NCBI GenBank assembly: GCA_029224185.1
Contig: CM055190.1
Location: 17,259,015 to 17,323,014, forward strand
From: Karalla daura
Lineage: Eukaryota; Chordata; Actinopteri; Chaetodontiformes; Leiognathidae
Direction: 5' to 3'
Length of the DNA stretch: 64,000 nucleotides
Part shown: positions 25,555 to 39,189 of the stretch, in pieces
Numbering within the stretch: the stretch's first letter is position 1
Layout: the number at the start of each line of letters is the position of its first letter
Made by a program: the position numbers and the translations under genes
Notes under the pieces: model-generated
Seen by the model: the letters and a program-made list of their open reading frames with translations, nothing else
The model's database searches: none
Told to the model about the DNA's origin: nothing

Positions 25555-25557
<3 letters not shown>

Positions 25558-25934
25558 CACATCGGTCAGTCTGAAGGCTACAAGAACCTCCCACCTTGTC
25601 ACATACGACTGCAACACATTCTGCCTTCGATCACAGATGTACGGTACGACTCAGTGTTAATGTTTTTCTGTCCGTTAAATAAAACCTGCAACATGAACAC
25701 TGTGCTAATCAATCAGATCAATGCAGTATCGCAACGCATCCACTTAATATGCTGACTACAGCCAGGACATGTAAGTCACAGGAGCAACAACAAAACAAAA
25801 TAAGCTTTATGTTATAGTGTGTATGGCTTTTGCAGAGTGAGAAAAACCAGCTTTAGAGGCCACAAACCAACCATGGCTCATTTCATAAGGCTATATTAGC
25901 GAGTTAATGCCCCCTGTCTCAGTGCTCCACCCCT

Positions 25935-26250
25935 GCCATTGATTCCTGTTTAAAAGGCTATGGGTAGTCGATACCACCTCCTCATCGCCATCTGTCTCTG
26001 TTTACTAATAAATAAAGTGGAGAACATCGACTTCTCTGGCCAGGCCCGTAAAAGCATGCATGCTAATGAGCACAGGGCCTCTGTGACCAGTGGTGGAGGG
26101 AAAAGGTGGGGATACTCCACCTCTGTCTCTGTCTCAATGGCTCTCGCAGGGCACAGCACTCCAATCATGGTAATTGCCCGCTGGTCCGGTTGTTGTTTAA
26201 CATCGCTCATCAGACGAAATGCGGTTTCACTTCAGCTGCATGGATTTTTC
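25935..26250. promoter_or_regulatory. Candidate enhancer with POU octamer
   Basis: Unique sequence containing ATGCTAAT (26060-26067), a POU-octamer variant, inside the ATGCATGCTAATGAG context. There are several retained CpGs to 26215. No reading frame of note. Confidence 0.33.
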
Positions 26251-27831
26251 TCAGTTGGTTCTTTTTTTTTTTTCCTTTCTCTTCTGGTTATGTGTAGGTC
26301 AGCTCTTAAGGTCGTGTCTCATCGTTTGTCAGACGTGGCCCATGGGCGCTGCAGCACTGCACTCCGTCATGCTGATCAATTATGGATCATACAGATGGAC
26401 TTGTTTGGAACGGCCTCCGTGGCGCATTTATTTTAGAAGCTGCTCAATCTTCTCTGTCCATTGGCATTCTCTCATTCCTCTTAGGTTTACAATATCTACA
26501 CAGAGGGAAATTAATGTTTGCATTGATAAAGATATGTGGAGGAGGCAAAAATCAATGTTCGAAATGAAGAACATTTCTCATGTGGTGATGAGAAAAGCTT
26601 GGTAGGCACGTATGTATGAGACTCTTATTAACATCATAACAATTAGGATTAATCGGGAATGTGGCCCATGATTTAGAAGTGAAAAGACAAGTCTACACAC
26701 GTTCACACCCACACAGACACATATTGTCCATTTGGTTTGACACTGATTTCCTGAGTGAAGTGGTGGTGCTGATGTGTGGAGGCTCTCATAGCTCAGCATA
26801 ACACAGTACTGCTGTGTCAACTGTGACCCCCGTGACCCTGCAGAGGCCAGAGAACGGGCTGCAGGGTTGTGCTGCGACTCAGGTGAAATGAGGGGGTCGG
26901 AGGTCAGCTGTCCAGTGTGTCAGGCTTGCTGATCAGGAAGTGTAGCCTCTCGCTTCAGGGAGTACACAGGGAGTGTCATGTTTTGGACACATACTGACAT
27001 AAATCTCCCATGCTTACATGCAGCGGAGCTCCCTGCAAAGTCTATTCACTGCAGAAATGTGTTTATATGCTGGTAGAGAAAATTTACAGAGACTGTGCTG
27101 TAACTCTCAGTGGTACATATTGTTGTATGTAGCTCAGAGGCTGGATAGTTACTACTACCATGCGTATTTTCAAGTGATGTGTGTACTTTGCTTTTCAGAG
27201 GATTACAACCTATTTTAAATGCATTGTATAATTGATTAGAATTACAAAAAAAACTAAATTCCTAAATGTGTCACTGCTCTTTGATTGAACCCAATTTAGT
27301 TAATCCTAAATCCTAATTTAAATCTGCTTTTGGTACTTTAGGGTAAACAAAAATCACTCAACTTAAGTAAATCTGGAGCAAAGATAAAGCTTTTTTTTAC
27401 TAATTTTTAGTAAAAGTATTTGTACTTTTTCCTCCCATCTGTGGCAGTGCAAAGGTTCATGTTTGTTTGTCCCAACCCTTGCTCTCTATACGCAGCTCAC
27501 TCCCATTGTAGACACATCGAAACAGACCCCCTACCTCTGCCAGACTGAGGCAGTCCTTCCTTCCATCCTTCACCCACAGTCTTGGGTTAGCGAGCCCACT
27601 GTTGTTCTGAGCCACCCCAGCATCCTGGTGAAAACAGCAGCTCGGCAGTAGAGTTTCCTTCCCCTGTCTCATCTAAAGCGGGCTCTGCTGGCTGTCCGGA
27701 TCAAACTGGCCCACAGTGTGGTGCCAAGTCCTGTCTGCAAACACGAGGAGGCCCGTGCATTAAAGACTCACCACAGGGACACTCATCCTAGAACTCTCCA
27801 GCAGCCCTGGAGAAGGTAATATTACAAGGAA

Positions 27832-27906
<75 letters not shown>
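27832..27906. repeat. Long (TG)n microsatellite
   Basis: About 37 perfect units. Confidence 0.97.
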
Positions 27907-27910
<4 letters not shown>

Positions 27911-29018
27911 TGTTTGTGCACTGGAGACAGTATTCACACGTATTCCAGGTTCTTGGATTCCAATTATTAATTTCTCCAACTTTCTTCTCTTTTAACAGAT
28001 GATCAGACTTTAAACCAAGTCACAGAGGCCTATTTTCCCAACCTTGTTTCTTGCCGGTACTGCTTAGAAAGTCAGATTTTGACATTTGACACACAGTCTA
28101 CAGGTGCTCTTCAGGATAAGTATCAAAACAGTACAAAACAACAGAGGCTGCAACCAATCTAAGTGTTGCACTTAAAAAGAGTGGAGGCCTCATATGCATC
28201 ACTACTGGGATCTGTTTTATCTATTATTTATTTATTTATTTTTATAAAGGCCATAAAAGGGTGGGAAAGCAATTTCACCATTCAGGTCTATTTATTATTT
28301 GTTATCATTGCTGTCTGCACTTTGATATTGTAAGCACTACACTGTGACACGATTAATCGTTATTCTTCATTCAGAAAGCAACCAAAGTTTAAAAGTCCCA
28401 GGTCTGCTCCTTTCATCTTTGTTCATCCTTGCTTCTGACAAAAAAGAAGACAGGCACTCTTCACTCTCCCACCCCCTCCTTCTCCTCCCCCTCCTCCTCT
28501 TCTTCGCCTTCTTCCTCCACTCACTCTGTCCAGGGAGTCATTATTGCTTTGGTAAATATTTCATAGGCCTCAATACCTTTGCACACTGCCACCTGCCAGC
28601 TGCCTCTCCTCTTGCACACAGACCATGGATAGACAGATCAAAATGAAAGAGAGCAAAGTGAAGGCGAGGAGGAGGCGGCGGAATGAGAGAAAGGGAGAAG
28701 GAGCTTGCTTTTTCTGCCTGCCTAGTTTGAAGGCAGTCTAGTTTACATTTTCAGTGAGCCAGGGCTCCGCACCCAGGCTTCATAACAGGCTGAATCCTTT
28801 CAAAAGATGGAAAAATTCCCTGGATGTTGTCAAATCTGTGCCCAACAACGTTTTGTTTTCTGTGGGCCCTTTCTTTTTGCCCTAAGCTTTTTTTATTTCC
28901 CCACTTGGCACATAAAAGGTCACGGTTTAGTTTCCGAGCTGGCACGCTGGGAAAGATGGAGATAGAGAAAGAGTATGAGACAAAAGAACGAGCCAGCGCA
29001 AGCTCAAGACAAGACAGA

Positions 29019-29019
<1 letters not shown>

Positions 29020-29078
<59 letters not shown>
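29020..29078. repeat. (GA)n microsatellite
   Basis: Nearly perfect GA array with two GGGA interruptions. It is a polypurine tract capable of H-DNA. Confidence 0.95.
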
Positions 29079-29435
29079 ATACTAAGTTTCTCCTTCTTCT
29101 GACCTTGAGGAGGCCTGTAAGCAGCACCCACACACCCTCCCTCTCCATCCCTCCTCTTGCTTTCCCGGCCCCACCTGTTTACTTTGACTGGGTTAGAGAG
29201 GGGTCTTGCATCACCTGCAGTGTCCTCTCTCTTTCTTGCTCTTGCTTGCCCAGTGTCGTTATCTCACTTCATACCTTGGAAAATAAAAAAACAGATTCAA
29301 AAGGAGTTGCAACCCAGAGATGAAAAATTCAGTTTTAAGCACTTCAAGTTGTTTCAGAGTGAATAGCTTGTTGCCACAAAGCTTTGACTTCATAAATAAA
29401 TGGTCAACAGTGGCTTCTTCTACTGCCCTGCCTCC

Positions 29436-29469
<34 letters not shown>

Positions 29470-29474
29470 TGTAA

Positions 29475-29549
<75 letters not shown>

Positions 29550-29580
29550 CACACACACACATATATATATATATTTATAT
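29436..29580. repeat. Compound (GT)n(AT)n(GT)n(AT)n(AC)n(AT)n array
   Basis: About 145 bases of almost pure alternating purine-pyrimidine. The (GT)n to (AC)n switch around an AT core makes it self-complementary. Confidence 0.95.
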
Positions 29581-30950
29581 AGGGCTGAGTTGTTCATGTG
29601 CCGGGGGCTAGGCCTGCCGGCACGTTCCAACCGTTAAATATGGATAAGCTGTGAAACGCCTCTGGACACACTCCTATGTAGTTAGAGCATAATGCTGAAT
29701 AAAAATCATCCATACATCCAGTTTGAGAAACCCTGGAACTCATCACACCATTTTGGGAGATGGAAAGCTGGAACATGACCATGCAAAAGGTAATATTAGT
29801 TTATTAGAATGCTTTGCATTCACACTATGTGCTTGTAACCAGAGAGTCAGAAGTCAAAGAAGCATTGTCCACTGTTCAGCTTCTGTCATTTCTCCTGGGA
29901 AAAAATGGGTGCTGATGGATACACTGATTCATCAAGAAAGCTGAAACTGTGAGCATTTATTTGCACGGCACTCAGCTGGCTGCCAGTTTACTGTGTCACC
30001 ATATGCCACATTCCAATAATGTTAGATGACCCCTCTCCCTTTTAACCCTCCTTCCCTCCCAACCTTTTCCCCCAAACGCTCCAAAGCTGCTCTTGTTTCT
30101 GTTAAGGGAAAAGCTTGACGCTTGGTTTCCTTTGAGCTTTCCTATGTAAGCACTTGTTCTCACATTTGCCTTGCAGTGTTGGACATTTCAACCAGGAAAT
30201 GAAATGAGTCCGAAGCAAATGTTTTGGCTTCTGTTGAACTCTTTAGCGAACAGCGGCTTGCCAACAGTAGCTGTGTGTTTGCGTTCCCAGAAACCCCTTG
30301 GGATGGTGTCTCCCCACACTTCCGGACGGAAGGCGAACACTTCTGCTCCTTGACTGAAAAAGAGTGGGGTGGGGGGTAAAAAGACGAAAGAAATGTCAAA
30401 CAGAGTTGCATAGGTATTAGGATAAGAGGGATTGAAGGACTGATTTTTCTTTTGTAGATATATACGAGTCCATTTGTATTTCATTTGTGTGAATGGAGAT
30501 ATCGTCTTATTCTAGCCAGGCCATTTAGCCTTTGGCACTAATCTGCTGGTGAAAGGAGCCTGTGAGTGTGATAAAGGCGCCCTTGAAGACAGGTTTGGCT
30601 ACCTCTGGTACAGCAGGTTGAGCTCAGGTCATGAACAATTTGTCCCTCAGTGGTTTAGTGTGTGTGCCTGAATGTGTGTGTGTGTGCATGTGTGTATGTG
30701 TCACAGTGAGAGTATGCAGTATGCTAACACCCATGAGCCTTGTAGCCATAAATCAGAAATAGGAAGTGGTGTGACACGGGCTGCAGGGCCCTGCTGATAT
30801 GGGCTGCAGCCATAATGGGCCCGGTTTCAGGGGGAGGAAGACATCAACAGCACTGATCTTTACTACCCTGCAGGGCTCTGGAGATTACTACTGTACAAGA
30901 AGAAACACTATTCAGGTCACTCAGATTTTTAAAACTTTTTCTCTGGCACG

Positions 30951-30953
<3 letters not shown>

Positions 30954-30993
<40 letters not shown>

Positions 30994-31008
30994 CACACAC
31001 ACACACAC
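30954..31008. repeat. (CA)n microsatellite
   Basis: About 26 units with one AAAA interruption. Confidence 0.97.
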
Positions 31009-31301
31009 ATGCTTTTGTACAGTACACTCATTCGCAGCCTTGACAATACTGTACCCCTACATGAATGATGAGCTGTATTCACTGTTTGTTCAGTGTGTGC
31101 ATGCAGACAACAGTGTTTGTTATTCTGTCTGTTTGTTGCAGATAGGGCCTGGGTCTTGTTAGCTGTCAGCCCAAGCATCCACAAAGCTATTCTCTCACTT
31201 ATTGATGGGGGATCCACTAAATTACAGGCTCAAACAAGAGAGCAGGCTGCAAAAAACAACCCTTGTAAAAGTTTCCTACGAGCCTCCTCATATTTCAACA
31301 T

Positions 31302-31302
31302 T

Positions 31303-31336
<34 letters not shown>
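31302..31336. repeat. (GT)n microsatellite
   Basis: About 15 units with one GA interruption near the start. Confidence 0.95.
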
Positions 31337-31339
<3 letters not shown>

Positions 31340-32569
31340 CGGAGAAAAAAGGGAACGAATGTCAAGAAGATCCCTGATGCATTTTTCTTTATTTCGCTTT
31401 TCTTTTCTTTCGGCTGTCTTTCTTTGGTCAGACTCTGTCTGGTCTTGCTATTATCCTGGGGCGTTATCAGTGTGTAGCTGCCTCTTCAGATCAGGCCGGC
31501 GATAAGGGCTAAATAAATGGAATGCTTGGCTAGTGGACATAGGTCAAGCCTTGTTTCGCCGCTGTTTTTTTCATGTGTTGTTGTGTTTGTCTGCAGGGGA
31601 AGTGGAGGGTGCAGCACAAGCAGGCTCTGCAGTCTAATGAACTTATTGATTTCAATTTCAGGGCTGTTCTCTGCCCGCCTGACGCTTCAGAAGCTTTCAT
31701 CCATTGCTGGACATAAATTAGTAACTGTGTCTCTTGTTCGGGGACTTTTCCTTTTTTTTCTGTTGCTGCCCATCTCTCTTGCTCACTCGGCCCGTGTCTG
31801 AGAGACAGGTTGCTATCTTGAAAATGCTGTTTTTAAATGTGTTAAAAGCTTCTGTGGTCAGATGGATGCTGTCTCAGTGTGGGTGTTTTCTGTGTGGCTT
31901 AGAATACACCTGTCCCAGACGGAGATGGAGCTAAACAAATGACATGCTGTGTGTGTGTGTATGTGTGAGTGCTGTTGGCCATGGGGGTCCATTGAAGATG
32001 CTGAGTGACCTCTTCCCAAGGGCCTCGGAGAGCAGCTGACAACTGTTTGTGTATGTCTATGTGCACACGCATGTGTGCCCCTGTGAGCGCATGTGCGTCC
32101 ACGTCAAATCCATATCATGTGTCACATGCGCAACATGTTTTCCCCACAAATTTGTGCACACATCCAAAGACAGAGGCCCATGCCAACAGAAGTGAGCGCA
32201 GCACATTCCCAAAAGAAACCCAGCTCATGGAAAACGAGAGGCCACCAGCGCTGGGACAGGAAGCCTCCTCAGCCCGGCCCTAACGAGCACTGTGGGAGCT
32301 CCCACTCCGGACCTGGTACATCCGATACCCTCGATGATGTCCAAAGGCTAAACAGTTTAAAGGTCCAGTTGCTATATGTAGATGTGCAACACTCCCCCCC
32401 AGCCCTGAATCTGATACTCTGGGAATCACAATAACAAGGCTATGAGCTCTGGTCAGTGTTCAGAGCTACCAGTCAGCCTCCCACCAACAGGCTGCAGAGG
32501 CAGAAAGATAGAAAGAGAGTGAAAGAGAATTGATGCTGAGTAGCACAGGTTTTAATAGGGCTGTCAGAG

Positions 32570-32765
32570 TCATATTGTTTATGTCGTGTTCCAGATTAAT
32601 CCATCCTTCCTTTATGAGCCGCTGCAGCCACCGTAAATTGCAAGCACGAAGCCAGTCCACTCTTGAGTTACGCCTCGGGGATCAGTGCCACACATGGGCG
32701 GAAAATAAATCATTTCCCCCGGATTTAACGCTGGGCAATACCTTGGTCCTTTGTAAATAAAGCCA
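32570..32765. promoter_or_regulatory. Candidate regulatory block, mid-intergenic
   Basis: Unique sequence with OTX/PITX-like TTAATCC (32597-32603) and CCGGATTTAACG, retained CpGs, and CTTTGTAAATAAA (a SOX/FOX-like combination) at 32750-32762. Confidence 0.3.
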
Positions 32766-34984
32766 TAGATGTTTTTACACCCCCCTGTTTTCCCTCTCCT
32801 GCCTCCAGGGCTCTTATTGAATCTCAAAAGGAGAGGGAGGGAGAGACAGAGAGCGAAACATGAGAGAATAAGAGAGAGCAGAGTTGAAGGGGGACCGAGG
32901 GAGAAGGAGGGAGAGAGAGTGAAGCAGAGGGGAAAGTCAGGAAAAAGAGATTCCAAACAGGGAAGGATGAAGAGGCATAAAGCAAGAAACCTTTGCAAAA
33001 CAGACAAGTAGGGAGAGAGGGGATGTAGATGTTGGCTGGGTGATGTATGCGTGGAGTGCCGATTCCCTGGGTTCTTGGGGTGTTCAGGTTGAGATCTGTC
33101 AGACTGTCTAAACACAATGCACTGCTCTGGAGCCGTGGGCACTGCGCAGGCATCCAGCTTCACCAGCACAACCAGCAGGGCGGCCCAGCTCGGCTCCGGC
33201 GCCGGCTGCGGCGCCTGTCCGGGCCACCTGCCTGCTCTCCAGCAGCCCCCTCTCCATCACTGTAGCCCCCTTGCCCCCGGGATGGGGGAGTGCCAGGGTC
33301 TAGAAAGAGAGAAAGAGAGAAAGAAAGAAGGACAGAGAAAAAGCCCGGAACAACTTGTTCATCCCGGCTTGCGCACAGCTGCCAGTCGGAGACAGCCAAA
33401 GGGAATGGGGAATGTGTGCATGGCTCTGTCAGGACTTCATGAGTTATACATGACGGCTATGTGAAAATGCTTCCTGTGTACTGTGCATCATGCTCTTTTC
33501 CCTTTTCTCCCCCCTTTTTTCTCCTTTAACCCCCTTCCCCCTCCCTCTTTCGATCCACCGTTGCTTTCAAGAGCTCAAAGTTTGCTTTCTTTCCAGTGAC
33601 AAAGTATCCCCTGGTTGTTAAATGTTAATCAGTGGCAGCCAGTGCTGTGACAAGAGTGGCTACAGCCTCTGCTGGGATCCTACACTTCAGCCCGATCTGA
33701 TCTGGGATGACACTGGGCACTACAGGTGCACACAGACCACAGTGAGTTCAGGGCTATCATGGAGTCTTATTTTACTTATTCGACTTATTATCTTTGTTCC
33801 CTTTGTAGAATAAAACCAAATGATTACAGCTACTGAACAGACCTAGTGCTAATTCATTCCTAACACAAGCATTTAACCCATCCATTATTCATATCTCCAA
33901 CAATGCCAGGGGGCAAAAATCAGTGCTCTCCTCGCCCATATATCTGCCCAGCTACAGAGAGGGTGATGTATTATTCAGGGCGTGCCAGGCTAGACTGTTC
34001 TCCCTGTTCTCGACCCCTGGAAGCAACAATCATCTCGCTGGGACACTGTGTGTCTGTAAACTCTGTCCCCTCCTTTCTACCGTTTGTTGTCCCTGCTTCG
34101 TTACCTCTTTTGCATCATGGTCATTTTTCATCCTCTCTGTTTATCCAAATGCCTCCGTGGAAACACTTTCTTTATCTTGCTCTGCTGAGCGACATACATA
34201 GCATCATTGCAAAGTTCACTATTGTGCTTTTGGAAAGTTGAAATATTCAATCATGCTAACATGTTCCATTATGTTGACCTTGGACACTATCTTGTACCCT
34301 GCAGTTCAATGTTCCATTTCTCTGCTTACACACACATACAAAGATACACATCTCCCACTTGTAATTTCTTTAAACTCAAACCACTGTCCTAAAATTTTGC
34401 CTCTATGTTTTATTTTCCTCTTGATGTGAATTGTCACCGGGATGAAGGAACAAACTTTTGTCTCCTGACTCTTGGTTCTGTATCTCCCTCGGTTCCCACT
34501 CAGGTAAGAATCTGAAATTTCAGCCAAAAAGAGAGGACCGGGGCCAGCCGGGGGGTCTGCTGGAGAGTTTTAGATGATAAGTTGTGAAGACTCTCGGCTG
34601 CTTGTTTGTTTAGGCTTCAGTGGGATTGCTTATCCTGGCAGAAAACATTATGAGTTAGAGTAGTTACTGTTGTAGCATTCAGCTCAAACTTCTCCTCAAT
34701 GAAGAGCACAGACACGTAGCTGGTACATACAAACAAACTGAGATTTGTACTTTTCATCATTAAAAGCTAATGCACAACTAAACCTTGGAAGACTAGAGGT
34801 CACTTTGCAGCAAATATCAGGAGTGCAGTCTATGCAAAGTGAGCTTCAGCACCAAAGTTAGAAATCTAAACAAAGTAGAGCTACTTTGTGGTTAAAGGGA
34901 TGAGGATGGTCTCATTTCTTATTTGAAATCACTTCCATAATTTGATCTTTGTAAAACTTAAGTTGCTGCAGGTGTTAGGCAGGA

Positions 34985-35500
34985 GGAATGATAGCCTTAG
35001 GGCTTGAAGCTACCGCGAGGCCCCGCCGAGATTTCCCATCATCCCCACAGTCTGGCAGCAGCTTTTCAAACAGCGCCCCTTCTGAAGTTGCCCTTGGTTC
35101 TACATGTGTAGCAGTAATTATGAATGAGGGGGACTAAGATCTGTACAAAACCATCAAACATTTTACAGCTTGCTGCTATTGTAATAAAGATCAATAGACA
35201 CGGTATCAGGCACGGTTTTGAAGGAGAGGTGGTGCTGTACATTTTCCCTCATATACTTCCTCCCTTTCTTTCTCTTTTTCTGTCTCCCTCTCTCATGTCC
35301 CCTCTCATTTCGCCTTTCTTTCTCTCTCTCCACTCTCTCTCCCCATACAGAGCCAGTGTAGCACATCCGTTTTAATTGCCATTTGTGGGGCCCTGTGATG
35401 TGAGCTGCTAAAAGACACCCGTCCTGTAAATGAGCCAGAGTCAGGCGCTGAAATATATTCACTTCAGCACTGGCTGGTTGTTCAGCCAGGGCCAAGGACA
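34985..35500. promoter_or_regulatory. Two candidate regulatory sub-blocks around a CT-rich tract
   Basis: Sub-block 34985-35125 has retained CpGs and ends in gcagtaattatgaatg. Sub-block 35350-35500 has ttttaattgccatttg and gctgaaatatattcac. A CT-rich low-complexity tract (35255-35342) separates them. Confidence 0.28.
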
Positions 35501-35512
35501 GACTTCAAGTGC

Positions 35513-35538
35513 AGTGTGTGTGTGTGTGTGTGTGTGTA
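35513..35538. repeat. (GT)n microsatellite
   Basis: About 13 perfect units. Confidence 0.95.
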
Positions 35539-37210
35539 CTGTTGAGCAATTCTTTATGCATAGTCACCGCATGTCGTCTTTTTGAAGGGGACCTACAACA
35601 GAAAACCATTTTTACCTTGGCTTTGTTGAATGATAATGCTATACTTAGCCAAAGGTGTATGACAGGTCCAAAGCCATCAATGTGTCCTTATGTGTAGATT
35701 TTGAATTTGGAAATGAAGCTAAAAAAATGAATCTTAACAGAATGTGATGCAAAATACAAGCTTGATCCAAACCACACTGCCTACCTCAAAAGATGTATAC
35801 CTGCCTCTGATCAGGTATGTGACTAAATGAAGGCATGTGACTGCAAGGTAGCAGTTTGGTGAGGTTTCCAGTGAAATGTTACCTGCTCACTCCGAGTTCT
35901 TCCTCTAAACCTGATTTCACTTCTGATTCTCACATTTAAGGCTGGATGTGTACACACTCCATCGCACTCCAGTTGCCATTTTCTTTGAAAAAAAACAAAC
36001 TTAATTGTTTTCAATTCATGTGAGTGGCAGGTAAGGCTGAAAATAAGCATAAAACCAACATGTGGTTGACAGATCTCTGCAGAAACAGACCATATTAATC
36101 CCACATCTAAAAATAGGGTTGTAAAAGGGCTTGTAAACTAGGATCTGAGGCATTTTTTAATGTTTCATAGTTTCTATATTAGCACCAGAGAACAAGAATC
36201 AATGCTTATATGTTATACTGTGTGTATGAGAGTTGAACACATGCAGGCAACACACGTATCCATGTACCTTTGTGTATTTTTGTAGGGGGAAATGCACACT
36301 CTAAGTCAAGAAAACTAGGTGCTTGAAGCGCCTTTCCATCCACACTATTTCAGCAGGCCTGTGAGTGGTGGGGGTGTTAAAGTAGCCTCTGCCAGTGGGG
36401 CTGAGGTCATTTGACCAGAGATAGAAGACATAGAGAAGCTGCAGATCAAACAGCATTCTGTCTGACAGGAGGAGATAAAGAGACTGTCAGCCTCGCCGCG
36501 GAACAAAGCAGCCCCTCACCTCTCTGGCCCACATCAGCTCCCTGACGGCCAGTGATGCAGCGGTAAATCAAAAGGTGGGTAAACTAAGATGAACGTCAAA
36601 AGATGATTCCGATGTCAACATCCACCATTATAAAAAATTTACAGTTTTACAAAGGGTTTTGTTTCACTATGCTGTGTATCTGCTCTGGAAAAATGTTGCT
36701 ACTGTTGTTATTGGCAAACATATCAGAAAGTCAGACGATTCTCTTCTTAGAGTGATATAAGCTTATTTTTATTTCATATTGTTATTACGGAGGAAAAGAA
36801 TTTGACAAAACATAAGGGGACATCACATTGTGTTGTATCTCTACTTTGCACTAGTATTTGCACTAATTAATCTGCCTTTCTCACACGTCTGATGCAACAA
36901 GTCTATGCAAGCTGTCTGTTGGCTCTCTAAAGGTATCACATTTTAAGGACTGGTGTGGATTTCATGCATGTGATGACAACTTTTGAATTCTATGAAGTGT
37001 TTACGGTAAAATCCTTGGGGTGAAATACTTGAATGGTAAAGCTGATATCTCAGTAAATTTCAACCAATCAACTGTACTGTATATCCATCACTTCTAACCC
37101 TAACCCTTCACTATTACAGCCATGTGGTTGCATCACTCATTCTTCTCTTTTCATGGAAATATGAGAAAAAATGATATATATGAGAAAAATGAGCTTATTT
37201 GTGTTTTCAG

Positions 37211-37217
37211 TGTGTGT

Positions 37218-37264
<47 letters not shown>

Positions 37265-37318
37265 TATGTGTGTATGTGTGTGTGCATGTATGTGCGTGTG
37301 TGTGTGTGTGTGTGTGTC
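37211..37318. repeat. Long interrupted (TG)n microsatellite
   Basis: TG units interrupted by AAG, TATG and CATG variants over 108 bases. Confidence 0.95.
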
Positions 37319-38212
37319 AAGGTTCAGCTGTGGTCATTGCATCTGTATGAAGTCAGATGGTTGCATATCTGTAGGACAAGTTGGAGAGTCATTAATTCAG
37401 GTTTGGTTTATCTGTAGCACAGCTATCCTCTTTAATATGAGGACACACAGTAACTCACAGGAAAAGGCCTGTGGCCTCAGCATGCACACCCAACACAACA
37501 CACTTTCCCAGGCAACAGGCTTTGTGTCCATCAGAACCCATTATGGGCCTAGAAATTTCTTTGCACTGATTGTCCACCCTGATTTCCCTCATAACCAGGA
37601 TACAATGAAAATGGAAATATGTTGAAATACTGGTGACTAGAAGTCTGCAAGGCAATACGTGAAATGTTTCCCACAATCCAGAGAAACTTTGTAACTTTTT
37701 AATCATGTTTACCTCAGCCAACAGGAAGACCGGCACCTACAGAAATTTAGTTTGTGACACAAAGAAGTGGTCTCATCATCAGAGGCTATGTGTCTCAGGT
37801 TCTGAGGTATACAGTCCTGAACTGGTTCACTAGATTAACTGCAGACCAGGCTTGTGGGCTGAAAAATTTGCAGGAAAGAACTTTGAAAATCCTGTTGTGC
37901 TGAATGTATTCTCTCTAACTAAAATGATGGGTCACCAGACCTCAGGAAGTAAAATAGCAAATTATCAGACATGGAACTTAATCCCAAAGTATCAATCTGA
38001 AAGACACAGGTGATCATTGATTGCCTGTATGTATAACCTGACAGCAGAGATTTTTGATTTGTGATATGAGTCTTTGGACTTAAGATTAGATACTTTGTAT
38101 GTGTCTGTCACATTAGTGTATTGTAGTTTAGTCATTGTTACACTTTTTGTTTTTCATAATGCTGTGTTAATGTTCTACTGCAGCGGCCCAATCCTTCAGT
38201 GTTGTTATGAAG

Positions 38213-38234
38213 CTTCACCATAATTATGGTGAAG
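38213..38234. repeat. Perfect 22-bp palindrome centred on TAATTA
   Basis: The sequence from 38213 to 38234 equals its own reverse complement. The core is ccataattatgg, flanked by cttca/tgaag. A degenerate half (ttacaccataacc) follows at 38240. Confidence 0.95.
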
Positions 38235-39189
38235 GGTTATTACACCATAACCAGAAACTCTGCTTTGCTTTTACTAAGGGCGTATTCAGATAATTAAGAT
38301 GCAGATGCTTTGTTTTAAGGTAAAACATACATGCTTCCCTGGCACATTTTAATGGTGATCATGTTATTTACAGTCATATATCCATGAAATCACAATAACT
38401 TTACCCTGGGTTATTAGTTACCAGCCAAACTCCTGATGGTAGATTTCTGTAGGAAAACATGCTACAATCAGTCAGTGTTTCCCTCTAATACGAGCTGAAG
38501 GGTCACTGTGAAGCTGCACGACTCGGGAGAAAAATCCAGTGCCACTTTATTCTCTCACTGAACACTGATGATGTATTCTTTGCCAAAATGAAAGCATAAT
38601 GTGACATGTTGATCTCCACAGCACATTATGGAACCTGTTCATGCGTCAAGACTTTGTAAGTGTGATGCTTTTCAGCTGTGATCTGCTGTCACACAGCACA
38701 AGTCTGACTGATGAGACTTTATCTGTGATGCCTCTTTCACAGCGGAGTTACATTTGCCGCCTTGTCAATGAGTGATTAATGGATTCAAAAGGACATGATG
38801 GCTGGGATATCAAACTGCCTACTGTACTGAGAATATAGATTTTCTGCTGTGACTGACTGTGTCTGTTTGTGTTGATAAAGACTAAAACATAATCTGCTTC
38901 TTATTATATGGATGTTTCACTTCCTTGAAGTGGCTATGGATGATTGCTTTTTTTTTCCCACTCATTCAAATAATCTGGTCTGCAATTGTCCTTGATGCTG
39001 GACAGCTTTGAGCTACTAATGCATGGTACAAATGAAGAAAAAGAAATATACCCAGACACAAACACAAATAGTGCGTTTGCTGAACAACAAAACCTAAACC
39101 CTGACACATAAATACAGGGTTTTTATTTGGCATAAGGGAATATGTGGGCTTCCAGTGCCAATCAATGAGGTATGGCATTTAACTGTAAA

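Larger units (their letters stand above)
19650..39180. other. Intergenic DNA between fto and irx3, left half
   Basis: No coding exon was recognised. The longest frames (for example 32612-33169 on the minus strand) sit in CT/GA-rich low-complexity DNA. The stretch holds the repeats and blocks listed separately. Otherwise it is AT-rich unique sequence: 20420-22000, 22560-23640, 27230-27450, 28010-28340, 34560-34980 and 35570-39180 show nothing further that I can name. Confidence 0.6.

Noticed and set aside
32612..33169. 185-codon minus-strand open frame
   Set aside because: It runs through GA/CT-rich low-complexity DNA, giving Ser/Leu/Pro/Phe-rich sequence. No family resemblance and no splice context.
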